Assembly (NCBI GenBank): GCA_002381615.1 | Contig: DFWY01000035.1 | Span: forward strand, 8,341 to 43,466 | Source: Polaromonas sp. UBA4122 | GTDB lineage: Bacteria > Pseudomonadota > Gammaproteobacteria > Burkholderiales > Burkholderiaceae_C | Length of the DNA: 35,126 bases | Direction: 5' to 3' | Shown here: piece by piece, positions 16,492 to 25,073 of the stretch | Position numbering within the stretch: position 1 is the first letter of the stretch | Layout: the number at the start of each line of letters is the position of its first letter | Program-made: the position numbers and the translations under genes | The notes under the pieces: model-generated | Seen by the model: only the letters and a program-made list of their open reading frames with translations | Told to the model about the DNA's origin: nothing | Database searches by the model: none

Positions 16492-17369
16492 GGAGGCGCG
16501 TCTTTCAGGCGGTTCGCAGCGCTAGCCGTTGAAACAGGCCGCACGCTGACTTCGGAGCTGGTGATTTCTTTCATGCCAGCCGCAGTATGCACCAGCAGGG
16601 CGCCGTTTTCGCCGACGCCGTGCGCCGTGCCCTGGGTGCCGTCCGACAGCTGCACGGCCCGACCCGACAGCCTGTCGCGCGCGGCAAAACGGGCCTGAAA
16701 CGGCGCAAAGCCGAAGTGTTCAAAGGCCTGCACCGCCTGCACCAGCGGCGGCAACACGCGCAGCAGCGTCTCGGCCGCGTCGATACGCGGGTGCAGCTCC
16801 TGCAGGCAGCCCGGTGGGAGGGTGGCCATGGCAGGTGCCGCTTCAGAAGGCGGGGGAAGCTGAAGCCCCCGGATGTTGATGCCCACACCGATCACCACAT
16901 AGCGAAGGCCTTCCCAGTTGGCCGTTTCCACCAGGATGCCGGCCAGCTTGCGCTCACCTTGCGGACCAGAAAGCCACAGGTCGTTGGGCCATTTCAGGCC
17001 AATCCGGGTGTTGCCGGTATTTTCGGGGTCAAGGCTCTCCGCCAGGCTGATGCCGACCACCAGCGACAGGCCCGACCAGTCGGCCGGCTGCAAAGGCAGG
17101 CCCAGTGAAAATGTCAGGCTGTCGCCGCGCCGGCTGTGCCAGCTGCGGCCCAGCCGCCCGCGCCCGGCGCTTTGCTGCTCGGCCACCAGCAGCACCGGCT
17201 CGGGCCGGGGCGGCGTGCTGGCGTTGCCCCTGAAGCGCCGCATCAGCTCGGTGTTGCTCGAATCGATCTCGGGCAGTATCTCGACCGTGAAACCCGGCAA
17301 GGCGGGTGCCAAGGCCTCCCAAATAGCCTCGGCAGGCCAGCGAATGGGGGCGGTCAATAAAGAGATCAC
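16485..17369 (-). CDS. birA: Biotin-[acetyl-CoA-carboxylase] ligase BirA
   Basis: A 294-residue biotin protein ligase that activates biotin as biotinyl-AMP and transfers it to the biotin carboxyl carrier protein. The biotin/ATP loop is GRGRLGRSW (69-77), with IDSSNTELMRR upstream, KWPNDL (126-131) and KLAGILVE (141-148) in family order. There is no N-terminal helix-turn-helix domain, so this is the monofunctional type that does not repress bio genes. The GTG at 17369 is the only suitable start. It stands 36 bp after the SET gene and overlaps the SPOR gene, indicating co-transcription. Confidence 0.95.
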   Translation of the reverse strand: MISLLTAPIRWPAEAIWEALAPALPGFTVEILPEIDSSNTELMRRFRGNASTPPRPEPVLLVAEQQSAGRGRLGRSWHSRRGDSLTFSLGLPLQPADWSGLSLVVGISLAESLDPENTGNTRIGLKWPNDLWLSGPQGERKLAGILVETANWEGLRYVVIGVGINIRGLQLPPPSEAAPAMATLPPGCLQELHPRIDAAETLLRVLPPLVQAVQAFEHFGFAPFQARFAARDRLSGRAVQLSDGTQGTAHGVGENGALLVHTAAGMKEITSSEVSVRPVSTASAANRLKDAPPC

Positions 17370-17405
17370 AAGCGTTCACAAGGGGACCACGGCAAATTCC
17401 CCGGC

Positions 17406-18020
17406 TCAGACCTTCTTGCTCTTTTTCTTGCCGGCGTTCTTTTCAGCCTTCTTTTCGGACTTCTTTTTGTCTTTGTCCTTGGGTGCCAGCAGGGTGCCCC
17501 GGCAGCTTTTGGCGCCGCACCAGCAGGGGTATTCGGCCAACAGCTTCTTGGTGTACTTGGCGTCAATGATCAGGCCGTAGTCGTAAAACAGCTCTTCGCC
17601 CGCCAGGATGTTGCGCAGCGCCTTGATGAACACGCGCCCGCCCTCTTCGTCGGCCTCGCAGTTGGGTTTGCAGCTGTGGTTGATCCAGCGCGAGGAGTTG
17701 CCGCCCTGCTTGGCATCAATCACATGGTCTTCGTCGATGTGAAAGTAAAACGTGTGGTTGGGGTCGGTCGGGTCGTGCGGGTGGCGGCGCAGCGCCTCTT
17801 TCCAGTTGATGACCTCGCCCACATACTCAATCAGTGTCTCGCCTTCGGCCATGTCCTGCAGGGCGTATACGCCCTTGCCATGCACGCCCGAAAGTCGGGT
17901 TTGAATGCGGCGGCTGTCGCTGCTGCTTGCCCGCTGAGCGGACTTTGCAGACGGGGAAGGGGGTGCGGAGGCCTGGATTTTTGACACGGCGTATTTTTTT
18001 GGTATGGTTAATTCATGCAT
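17406..18020 (-). CDS. SET-domain protein lysine methyltransferase with lysine-rich tail
   Basis: A 204-residue SET-domain protein. The SET core runs from about 38 to 150 (RLSGVHGKGVYALQDMAEGETLIEYVGE). It has the pseudoknot motifs RWINHSCKPNCEA (111-123) and GEELFYDYG (141-149). A post-SET zinc motif, CWCGAKSCRG (166-175), follows, using C166, C168 and C173 with the motif cysteine. The C-terminal 24 residues are almost all lysine, glutamate and alanine. Family members transfer methyl groups from SAM to protein lysines; in Chlamydia a SET protein modifies histone-like proteins. I prefer the ATG at 18020 over a GTG at 18038. It is divergent from topB, whose product has a lysine-rich H1-like tail, a conceivable substrate (inference). 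Confidence 0.92.
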   Translation of the reverse strand: MHELTIPKKYAVSKIQASAPPSPSAKSAQRASSSDSRRIQTRLSGVHGKGVYALQDMAEGETLIEYVGEVINWKEALRRHPHDPTDPNHTFYFHIDEDHVIDAKQGGNSSRWINHSCKPNCEADEEGGRVFIKALRNILAGEELFYDYGLIIDAKYTKKLLAEYPCWCGAKSCRGTLLAPKDKDKKKSEKKAEKNAGKKKSKKV

Positions 18021-18059
18021 GTGCGCGTGTGCGTGCACACCCGCGAGCGCATGCGCGCG
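18014..18059. promoter_or_regulatory. Long alternating purine-pyrimidine (Z-DNA-prone) tract in the SET-topB spacer
   Basis: Positions 18014-18040 are 27 bases of unbroken purine-pyrimidine alternation, mainly CA/TG and CG steps. A second run of 13 bases follows at 18047-18059 (GCGCATGCGCGCG). Such tracts adopt left-handed Z-DNA under negative supercoiling. The tract begins inside the SET start region and lies about 135-180 bp upstream of topB. A perfect inverted repeat, GGGAAA-TT-TTTCCC (18151-18164), stands in the topB leader. Confidence 0.6.
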
Positions 18060-18193
18060 AGAAGTCGTATTGTAGTGAGGCGCTTGAGGCGCCCGGCTGT
18101 AGAAGCTTTTTTGGCGGGCAAGATGAAAAAAGTCATCGCTACGGAAAGCGGGGAAATTTTTCCCGAAGAAGTAATAAATTTGAAGAAGTACTT

Positions 18194-21154
18194 ATGAAAA
18201 CTCTGGTCATTGCAGAAAAACCCTCGGTGGCACAAGACATTGTGCGTGCCATCACGCCCACTGCGGGCAAGTTTGAAAAGCACGACGAGTACTTTGAAAG
18301 CGACGACTGGCTGGTCACGTCGGCGGTCGGCCACCTGCTGGAGATCCAGGCGCCCGAGGAGTTTGACGTGAAGCGCGGCAAGTGGAGCTTTGCCCACCTG
18401 CCGGTGATTCCGCCTTACTTTGACTTGAAACCGATCGACAAGACCAAAACCCGGCTCAACGCCATCGTCAAGCTCGCCAAGCGCAAGGACGTGGGCGCCA
18501 TCGTCAACGCCTGCGACGCCGGCCGCGAGGGGGAGCTGATCTTTCGGCTGATTCAGCAGTACGCCAAAAGCACCCACCCGGTCAAGCGGCTATGGCTGCA
18601 GTCCATGACGCCTGCCGCGATTCGCGACGGCTTTGCCTCGCTGCGCACCGATGCGCAGATGCAGCCGCTGGCCGACGCGGCGCGCTGCCGCTCGGAGGCC
18701 GACTGGCTGGTCGGCATCAACGGTACGCGGGCCATGACGGCCTTCAACTCGCGTGACGGCGGTTTCTTTTTAACCACCGTGGGCCGCGTGCAGACGCCGA
18801 CGCTGTCGGTGGTGGTGGAGCGCGAAGAAAAAATCCGCAAGTTTGTCAGCCGCGACTACTGGGAAGTTCACGCCACGTTTCTGGCCGAAGCCGGTGAATA
18901 CAACGCCAAGTGGTTTGACCCGAAGTGGAAGAAAGCCGCAGCCAATGCAGACAATGCCGAACCCGATGCCGAGCTGAGGGCCGACCGCGTCTGGTCCGAG
19001 CGTGAAGCGCGGGCCATTGCCGAGGCGGTGCGCGGCAAGACCGCCACGGTGACCGAAGAATCCAAACCCACCACGCAGGCGGCGGGGCTGCTGTTTGACC
19101 TGACCTCCTTGCAGCGCGAGGCCAACGGCAAGTTCGGCTTTTCCGCGAAGACCACGCTCTCTATTGCGCAGAGCCTGTACGAGCGCCACAAGGCGCTGAC
19201 CTACCCGCGTACCGATTCACGCGCGCTGCCCGAAGACTACGTTCCGGTGGTCAGGCAGACCTTTGAAATGCTCGCCAACAGCGGCATGAAGCACTTGGCG
19301 CCGCATGCGGCGACGGCGCTCAAGGGCAACTACATCAGGCCCAGCAAGCGCATTTTTGACAACGCCAAGGTCAGCGATCACTTTGCCATCATCCCCACGC
19401 TGCAGGCGCCCAGCGGTTTGTCTGAGGCGGAGCAAAAGATTTATGACCTGGTGGTGCGCCGCTTCATGGCGGTGTTTTTCCCGAGCGCCGAATACCTGGT
19501 GACGACGCGCATTTCGTTGTCGGTCGGCCACAGCTTCAAGACCGAAGGCAAGGTGCTGGTCAAGCCCGGCTGGCTGGCGATCTACGGCAAGGAAGCGGCC
19601 GAAGAAGTGGCTGACGCCAAGGAAGGCGACAAGGGGCAAAGCCTGGTGCCGGTCAAACCCGGCGAGCGGGTAGCGGCCGAAGCGGTGGACGCCAAAGGCC
19701 TGAAAACCCGGCCCCCGGCCCGCTATACCGAGGCCACCTTGCTGGGCGCCATGGAAGGCGCCGGCAAAACCATTGACGACGACGAGCTGCGTGAAGCCAT
19801 GCAGGAAAAAGGCCTGGGCACGCCGGCCACCCGCGCCGCCACCATCGAGGGCCTGATCGCCGAGAAGTACATGCTGCGCGAAGGCCGCGAGCTGATCCCG
19901 ACGGCCAAGGCCTTCCAGCTCATGACGCTGCTGCGCGGCCTGGGTGTGGAGGAGCTCTCCAAGGCCGAGCTGACGGGCGAGTGGGAGCACAAGCTGGCGC
20001 AAATGGAGCATGGCCAGCTGAGCCGTGAATCCTTCATGGCCGACATCGCGACCATGACGGAGCGCCTCGTCAACAAGGCCAAGGGCTACGACAAGGACAC
20101 CATTCCCGGTGACTACGCGACGCTGCAAACCCCCTGCCCCAACTGCGGTGGCGTCATCAAGGAAAACTACCGGCGCTACACCTGCACCGGCAAAAACGGC
20201 GAGGACGGCTGCGGCTTCAGCTTTGGCAAAACCCCCGCAGGCCGCACCTTTGAAACGGCCGAAGTCGAGCAATTTTTGCGTGACAAAAAAATCGGCCCGC
20301 TGGAGGGCTTTCGCTCCAAGGCGGGCTGGCCCTTTACCGCCGAGATGGTGATCAAGTTTGATGAGGAAACAAAAAACTACAAGCTGGAATTTGATTTTGG
20401 CGACGACAAAAACGCCGAGACCGGCGAGATTGTGGATTTCAGCGGCCAGCAGTCGCTGGGCGCCTGCCCCAAGTGCGGCAGTGGTGTGTTTGAACTCGGC
20501 AAGAACTACATCTGCGAAAAGTCAGTGCCCACACTGGCCCAACCCACGCCCAACTGCGACTTCAAGACCGGCCAGGTCATCTTGCAGCAACCGATTGAGC
20601 GCGAGCAGATGAGCAAGCTGTTAGCCACCGGCAAAACCGATCTGCTCGACAAGTTCGTTTCCATGCGCACGCGCCGCCCCTTCAAGGCCATGCTGGCCTG
20701 GGACAAGGAAGCCGACAAGGTGAACTTTGAGTTTGCGCCGTCCAAATTCCCGCCGCGCAAACCGGCTGCAGCCAGGACCGGCACCGTCAAGACCCCGTTT
20801 GGCAAGACGGTGGCCGCCAAGACAGCGGCGGCCCCCGCTGCGAAAAAAGCTGCTGCTAAAAAGGTGGCTGCCAAAAAAGTACCGGCCAAAACCGCCAAGA
20901 CCAAGGTCGCCCGCAAAACCACACCGGGCACGGGCCTTAAACCCAGCGATGCGCTGGCCGCGGTGATCGGCGCCGAGCCGGTGGCGCGCACCCAAGTGAT
21001 CAAAAAGCTGTGGGACTACATCAAGGCCGAAGGGCTGCAAGACGCCGCCAACAAGCGCGCCATCAATGCCGATGCCAAGCTGCTGCCGGTGTTTGGCAAA
21101 CCGCAGGTGACGATGTTTGAGCTGGCCGGGATTGTGGGCAAACACCTGAGCTGA
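18194..21154 (+). CDS. topB: DNA topoisomerase III with zinc ribbons, H1-like Lys/Ala tail and C-terminal SWIB domain
   Basis: A 986-residue type IA topoisomerase, much longer than the roughly 650 residues of E. coli TopB. The Toprim domain opens MKTLVIAEKPSVAQDIV and holds the acidic triad region NACDAGREGELI (D108). The catalytic tyrosine is in TYPRTDSR (Y337). Two Cys4 zinc-ribbon regions start at CPNC (C648) and CPKC (C758). Residues about 870-913 are a Lys/Ala/Thr-rich tail like bacterial histone H1 homologues. Residues about 915-986 match the SWIB/MDM2 fold (LKPSDALAAVIG, VIKKLWDYIKAEGLQD, INADAKLLPVFGK). It relaxes or decatenates DNA by single-strand passage. The ATG at 18194 is chosen because the Toprim motif starts there and AAGAAG precedes it; 120 further upstream codons are excluded. 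Confidence 0.96.
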   Translation: MKTLVIAEKPSVAQDIVRAITPTAGKFEKHDEYFESDDWLVTSAVGHLLEIQAPEEFDVKRGKWSFAHLPVIPPYFDLKPIDKTKTRLNAIVKLAKRKDVGAIVNACDAGREGELIFRLIQQYAKSTHPVKRLWLQSMTPAAIRDGFASLRTDAQMQPLADAARCRSEADWLVGINGTRAMTAFNSRDGGFFLTTVGRVQTPTLSVVVEREEKIRKFVSRDYWEVHATFLAEAGEYNAKWFDPKWKKAAANADNAEPDAELRADRVWSEREARAIAEAVRGKTATVTEESKPTTQAAGLLFDLTSLQREANGKFGFSAKTTLSIAQSLYERHKALTYPRTDSRALPEDYVPVVRQTFEMLANSGMKHLAPHAATALKGNYIRPSKRIFDNAKVSDHFAIIPTLQAPSGLSEAEQKIYDLVVRRFMAVFFPSAEYLVTTRISLSVGHSFKTEGKVLVKPGWLAIYGKEAAEEVADAKEGDKGQSLVPVKPGERVAAEAVDAKGLKTRPPARYTEATLLGAMEGAGKTIDDDELREAMQEKGLGTPATRAATIEGLIAEKYMLREGRELIPTAKAFQLMTLLRGLGVEELSKAELTGEWEHKLAQMEHGQLSRESFMADIATMTERLVNKAKGYDKDTIPGDYATLQTPCPNCGGVIKENYRRYTCTGKNGEDGCGFSFGKTPAGRTFETAEVEQFLRDKKIGPLEGFRSKAGWPFTAEMVIKFDEETKNYKLEFDFGDDKNAETGEIVDFSGQQSLGACPKCGSGVFELGKNYICEKSVPTLAQPTPNCDFKTGQVILQQPIEREQMSKLLATGKTDLLDKFVSMRTRRPFKAMLAWDKEADKVNFEFAPSKFPPRKPAAARTGTVKTPFGKTVAAKTAAAPAAKKAAAKKVAAKKVPAKTAKTKVARKTTPGTGLKPSDALAAVIGAEPVARTQVIKKLWDYIKAEGLQDAANKRAINADAKLLPVFGKPQVTMFELAGIVGKHLS

Positions 21155-21241
21155 CACCTCCTGCGCGGCCATTGATGCGGTGCAGCTAGCAAAGCGCACC
21201 GGTTCGTACCATCATCGGGTTCTCACATTCAGGAGAAACCC

Positions 21242-21793
21242 ATGAAACATACAGTTCTCGCGGCCGCCCCGGTCGGCACCGCCACACTGGCGCAGGCCAC
21301 CGGCTTTCAGCTCACCAGCCCCGACTTCAAGGCTGGCGGCATGATCCCGAAGAGCTTTGAATTCAATGGCTTCGGCTGCTCGGGCGAGAACAAGTCGCCC
21401 GCGCTCCAATGGAGCGGTGCGCCCAAGGGCACCAAGAGCTTCGCCGTCACGGTGTACGACCCCGATGCGCCGACCGGCTCGGGCTGGTGGCACTGGATGG
21501 TCATCAACATCCCGGCCGACATCACCGAACTCAAGCCCGACGCCGGCGCAGTGGGCGGCGCCAACCTGCCCAAGGGCGCGAGCCATGCGCGCATCGACTA
21601 CGGCGTGGCTGGCTGGGGCGGCGTCTGCCCGCCGCAAGGCGACAAGCCGCACCGCTACATCTTCACCGTGCATGCGCTCAAGGTCGACCAGCTCGATGTG
21701 CCAGCCGACGCCACGGCCGCGCTCACCGGCTTCACCATCAACGGCAACTCGCTGGGCAAGGCCAGCTTTACCGCCAAGTACGGTCGCAAGTAG
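21242..21793 (+). CDS. YbhB/YbcL (PEBP, Raf-kinase-inhibitor-like) family protein, probably exported
   Basis: A 183-residue protein of the phosphatidylethanolamine-binding-protein fold. It has the ligand-site motifs AVTVYDPDAPTGSGWWHWMVINI (residues about 67-89) and YGVAGWGGVCPPQGDKPHRYIFTVHAL, with the conserved Asp-Pro-Asp and His. The first 19 residues (MKHTVLAAAPVGTATLAQA) look like a signal peptide cleaved after AQA. A good AGGAGA ribosome site precedes the ATG. The function of bacterial members is unknown. It ends shortly before repeat copy D and a convergent hydrolase gene. Confidence 0.93.
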   Translation: MKHTVLAAAPVGTATLAQATGFQLTSPDFKAGGMIPKSFEFNGFGCSGENKSPALQWSGAPKGTKSFAVTVYDPDAPTGSGWWHWMVINIPADITELKPDAGAVGGANLPKGASHARIDYGVAGWGGVCPPQGDKPHRYIFTVHALKVDQLDVPADATAALTGFTINGNSLGKASFTAKYGRK

Positions 21794-21818
21794 CAGCCAA
21801 CTTGCACGCCGGCCATCT

Positions 21819-21872
21819 GAATGCTATTATTTTGATAGCTGTTTACGCCCGTGCTTATTTGGTTTGAGCCCC
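21819..21872 (-). repeat. Dispersed intergenic repeat, copy D (inverted)
   Basis: On the minus strand this reads AAGCACGGGCGTAAACAGC followed by TATCAAAATAATAGC, matching copies B, E and F over the GGGCG arm and the second hairpin; the plus strand shows GCTATTATTTTGATAGC. It lies between the convergent PEBP and hydrolase genes, where it could act as a two-way hairpin. Confidence 0.75.
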
Positions 21873-21878
21873 ATGGAA

Positions 21879-22670
21879 TCACTTTGTGTTGCTGGCGGCG
21901 GCAACCGCCGCCAGAAAGTCCTCAAGCACGGCGCCGTCGTCAATGGTGTCGGCACCGGGCTTGTGAAATTCGGGGTGCCACTGCAGCGCGGCGATATAGC
22001 TCTTGCAGGGGTCCTTGCGGCGTATGGCCTCCACGATGCCGTCCGTCACGCTGTAGGCCTCGGCTTCGAACTCGGGTGACAGGTCCTTGATGCCCTGGTG
22101 GTGAATGCTGTTGACGCGAACCCGCTCCACGCCCGGATACAGGACGGAAAGCCGCGAGCCCTGCACGATGTTCACGCTGTGGAAGTTCAGCTCGTAGGTG
22201 GCGGCGTCACGGTGCAGGAACGAGTCCGGCAGCTGCGTCTCGATGTCCTGGTAGAGCGTGCCGCCGAAGGCCACATTGAGCAACTGCAGGCCGCGGCAGA
22301 CGCCAAAAACCGGCTTGCCTGCGGCTTCGAAGGCGGCGACCAGCGCCTTGTCGTACTCGTCGCGCAAGCGGTCGCCCGACCATTTCTCTTCCAGCGGCGA
22401 TTCACCGTAGCTGCCGGGCCAGACATCCGCACCGCCGTGCAGCACGAGGCCGTCCAGCCACTGCGCGTAATGCGCATGGGTCACGTCGCCGCGCTGCGTG
22501 CTGCCGGTCGGGCACGGCACCATGACGACCATGGCGCCCGAGGACATGAGCCAATGCGCAATCGACTGCTCGACGTACTGCAGTGTCTTGCCGGAAAAAA
22601 ACGGCCGGCCCGGGTCGGCATATGAAAAACAGGCCGAAAGACCAATTTTGAGGCGGCGGGCAGCAGTCAT
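21879..22670 (-). CDS. Class-I glutamine amidotransferase-like hydrolase (gamma-glutamyl-GABA hydrolase / PuuD family, peptidase C26)
   Basis: A 263-residue protein with the class I GATase triad: nucleophile C125 in GVCRGLQLLN, and H232 and E234 in QWHPEF. LVLHGGADVWPGSYGE (76-90) supplies the oxyanion strand, and VNSIHHQGIKDL is typical of the PuuD/peptidase C26 group. These enzymes cleave gamma-glutamyl bonds, for example gamma-glutamyl-GABA in putrescine breakdown. No puu or polyamine genes are adjacent, so the substrate is open. The ATG at 22670 is used. Confidence 0.92.
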   Translation of the reverse strand: MTAARRLKIGLSACFSYADPGRPFFSGKTLQYVEQSIAHWLMSSGAMVVMVPCPTGSTQRGDVTHAHYAQWLDGLVLHGGADVWPGSYGESPLEEKWSGDRLRDEYDKALVAAFEAAGKPVFGVCRGLQLLNVAFGGTLYQDIETQLPDSFLHRDAATYELNFHSVNIVQGSRLSVLYPGVERVRVNSIHHQGIKDLSPEFEAEAYSVTDGIVEAIRRKDPCKSYIAALQWHPEFHKPGADTIDDGAVLEDFLAAVAAASNTK

Positions 22671-22737
22671 GATGGTGTGAGTTGATGCTACAGAGCTTGT
22701 TTGCCGAAACTGACGTGGTTTACCCGAACGACATCGG

Positions 22738-24186
22738 TCATACCGCGTAGGGCCGGTTCAGGCCGACGAAGCGGACGGTCACGCGCGTGCCTGGCGACTG
22801 CGGGTGACCCGGCAAGTTCGCGTTGTCTATCGTGACGGCCGCGCCGTGCTGCTGTGCAATTTCCAGGACAATAGCCAGCCCCAGACCGGAGCCATCCACG
22901 TTGGTGCCTAGCGTGCGGTAAAAGGGCTGGAACACCAACTCGCGCTCTGACTCCGAAATGCCGGGCCCCGAGTCTTCCACCAGCAGCACCAGCACGCCGC
23001 TGAAGCGGTCGGTCAGCAGCCGCAGCGTGACCTGGCCTTTTTCGGGGGTGTAGTTGATGGCGTTGTCCAGCAGGTTGCGCACCAGTTCCTTGAGCAGGGT
23101 CAGGTTGCCTTCGAGCTGGCTGGCTTGCTCACCCGCTGCCGGGCCTTCGTAGCCGAGGTCGATCTGTTTTTCAAGCGCGCGCGGCACCGAGTCGGCCATG
23201 ACTTCCGAGACGATGTGCACCAGGTCGACGCGCTGTTTGGCCAGGCTGCGGCCGGTGGTCTCGGCGCGCGCCAGCGCCAGCAGCTGGTTGACAGTGTGGG
23301 TTGCGCGCATGCTGGCGCGGCCAATGTGTTTGAGCGACTTCTTGAGTTCATCGGCGTCGGTTTCCCGCTGCGCCAGGTCGGCCTGCATGCGCAGGCCTGC
23401 CAACGGCGTCTTGAGCTGGTGCGCGGCATCGGCCAGAAAGCGTTTTTGCGTGGTGAGCGACACTTTGAGCCGACTCAGCAAATCGTTGATGGAGGCCACC
23501 AGCGGCGCCACCTCTTCAGGCACCGCCGTGTCATCCAGCGGACTCATGTCGTCGGGTTTTCGCGCGCGGATGCGTTGCTCAAGCTGCGCCAGCGGCTTGA
23601 TGCCGCGTACCAGCGCCAGCCACACCAGCAGCACGGCCAGCGGCAGCGTCACAAACTGCGGCACCATCGTGCCCTTGACGATTTCCGTGGCCAGCGTCTT
23701 GCGTTTTTCCAGCGTTTCGGCCACCTGCACCAGTACCGGCCCGGCGCCCTTCACGTCCACCCTGATCCAGGTGTAGGCCACGCGAACCGGTTCGCCCTGA
23801 ATGACGTCCTCACGCAGCCGCACCTCCCCAGTGGGGGGCTTGTCCTCGTCCGGCGGCCGTGGCAAATCGTGTTCGCCGCCCAGGTGTTCGCCATGCGTAC
23901 CCACCACCTGGTAATAGACCAGGTCGGTGTCATCAGCACGCAAAAGTTCCCGCGCGGGTGCCGTCAGGTTGAACTGGACCTGGTTGTTTTTGACCACCAC
24001 CTGCCTGGCGAGCGCCTGCACGTCGTATTCAAGCGCCCGGTCAAACGGCTTGCCGGCAATGTTTTGCGCCACCAGCCAGGTCAGTGCCAGACTGATGGGC
24101 CACAGCAGCAGCAGGGGCGTGAGCATCCAGTCGAGAATCTCGCCAAACAGGCTGCGCCGCTCGCGCTGAAAGAGTCCTAAGGCCAC
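22738..24186 (-). CDS. Sensor histidine kinase, TctE/QseC-like
   Basis: A 482-residue membrane kinase. Transmembrane segments lie at about 21-42 and 176-194. The 130-residue periplasmic part between them fits the 2CSK_N sensor domain, and a HAMP-like linker follows. The phospho-acceptor is H256 in HQLKTPLAGL. The ATP-binding domain has ELVRNLLDNAINYTP (N box), EDSGPGIS (G1) and GSGLGLAIV (G2), so it should be active. It starts at GTG (24186), 212 bp after its response regulator gene, an unusually wide gap filled by a GC-rich repeat. The similarity suggests a tricarboxylate (TctE) or QseC-type signal; no transporter genes are present to confirm it. Confidence 0.93.
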   Translation of the reverse strand: MALGLFQRERRSLFGEILDWMLTPLLLLWPISLALTWLVAQNIAGKPFDRALEYDVQALARQVVVKNNQVQFNLTAPARELLRADDTDLVYYQVVGTHGEHLGGEHDLPRPPDEDKPPTGEVRLREDVIQGEPVRVAYTWIRVDVKGAGPVLVQVAETLEKRKTLATEIVKGTMVPQFVTLPLAVLLVWLALVRGIKPLAQLEQRIRARKPDDMSPLDDTAVPEEVAPLVASINDLLSRLKVSLTTQKRFLADAAHQLKTPLAGLRMQADLAQRETDADELKKSLKHIGRASMRATHTVNQLLALARAETTGRSLAKQRVDLVHIVSEVMADSVPRALEKQIDLGYEGPAAGEQASQLEGNLTLLKELVRNLLDNAINYTPEKGQVTLRLLTDRFSGVLVLLVEDSGPGISESERELVFQPFYRTLGTNVDGSGLGLAIVLEIAQQHGAAVTIDNANLPGHPQSPGTRVTVRFVGLNRPYAV

Positions 24187-24221
24187 GGTGTCGGGTGCTT
24201 GGTCAATTCAAGGTGTCACTT

Positions 24222-24397
24222 GAAGGGCCGCAGCCCGCCGCCGGGCCGCCCCAAGCAAGTTCAGCCCCCGAGGGGCTGGAGCCTGCGGCTCCAGGCCTGT
24301 TTGAGCAGGCTTGGACAGGCGACAGAGGCGAAGCGTCTCGCGAGCCGCGGCCTGCAAGGCCTCGCGCAGCACACGCAGTGGCAAGCGTGGGGGCCAC
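24222..24397. repeat. GC-rich hairpin-forming repeat between the response regulator and kinase genes
   Basis: The spacer starts with AAGGGCCGCAGC...GGGCCGCCCCAAGCAAG and ends with GCAAGCGTGGGGGCC, so its ends are imperfectly complementary. Inside are AGCCCC-CGA-GGGGCT (263-277 of the 24000s) and CTGGAGCC-TGC-GGCTCCAG (24276-24294). I recall similar elements between genes in Comamonadaceae genomes. No gene is present in it. It may uncouple or weaken expression of the kinase relative to the regulator. Confidence 0.6.
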
Positions 24398-24398
24398 A

Positions 24399-25073
24399 TC
24401 AGTTGGGGATTTTCTCAAGGCAATAACCCAGCCCGCGCACCGTGGCAATTCGGATCGGGCCTTTTTCGATCTTCTTGCGCAGGCGATGGATGTACACCTC
24501 AATCGCGTTGTTGCTGACCTCTTCGCCCCATTCACAGAGGCGCTCGACCAGCTGGTCCTTGCTGACGAGTCGGCCCGCGCGCTGCAGCAGCACTTCCAGC
24601 AGCCCCAGCTCGCGCGCAGACAGCTCCAGCATCTGGCCGTCGATGGTGGCGACGCGCCCGGCCTGGTCATACACCAGCGGGCCGTGCTTGATGGTGCTGC
24701 TGGCGCCGCCCATGCCGCGGCGGACCAGCGCGCGCACACGCGCTTCCAGCTCCTGCAGGGAAAACGGTTTGGCCATGTAGTCGTCCGCGCCGTAATCCAG
24801 CCCCTTGACGCGTTCTTCCACACTGTCGGCCGCGGTGAGAATCAGCACCGGCAAGGTGGAGCCGCGCGCACGCAGCCGCTTGAGCACTTCCAGGCCATGC
24901 ATACGCGACAAGCCCAGGTCGAGAATCAGCAAATCAAATTCCGTGTTGGTCCTCAGTGCGGCATCGGCTTCGGAACCGCTGGCCACATGATCAGCGGCGG
25001 CGCCCGAAGCCCGCAAGGTGCGCAGCAGGCCATCGGCCAGAACCTGGTCGTCTTCGGCAATCAGAATACGCAT
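24399..25073 (-). CDS. OmpR-family response regulator, TctD/QseB-like
   Basis: A 224-residue two-domain regulator. The receiver domain has the acidic pocket E7-D8-D9, phosphoacceptor D52 in LLILDLGLS, and the conserved Lys in MAKPFSLQELEARV. The C-terminal winged-helix DNA-binding domain contains LSARELGLLEVLLQRAGRLVSKDQL and NNAIEVYIHRLRKKI, then TVRGLGYCLE. It is the partner of the downstream kinase. ATG at 25073. Confidence 0.95.
   Translation of the reverse strand: MRILIAEDDQVLADGLLRTLRASGAAADHVASGSEADAALRTNTEFDLLILDLGLSRMHGLEVLKRLRARGSTLPVLILTAADSVEERVKGLDYGADDYMAKPFSLQELEARVRALVRRGMGGASSTIKHGPLVYDQAGRVATIDGQMLELSARELGLLEVLLQRAGRLVSKDQLVERLCEWGEEVSNNAIEVYIHRLRKKIEKGPIRIATVRGLGYCLEKIPN

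Noticed and set aside
17834-18193. A 120-codon N-terminal extension of topB
   Set aside because: It overlaps the SET gene and its start region, contains no conserved residues, and the Toprim motif with a ribosome site begins at 18194.
19217-20272. A 351-codon minus-strand open frame inside topB
   Set aside because: It lies wholly within conserved topoisomerase sequence and shows no family features of its own.
23125-24180. A 351-codon plus-strand open frame antisense to the sensor kinase gene
   Set aside because: Composition as expected from antisense reading; the kinase motifs on the minus strand are complete.
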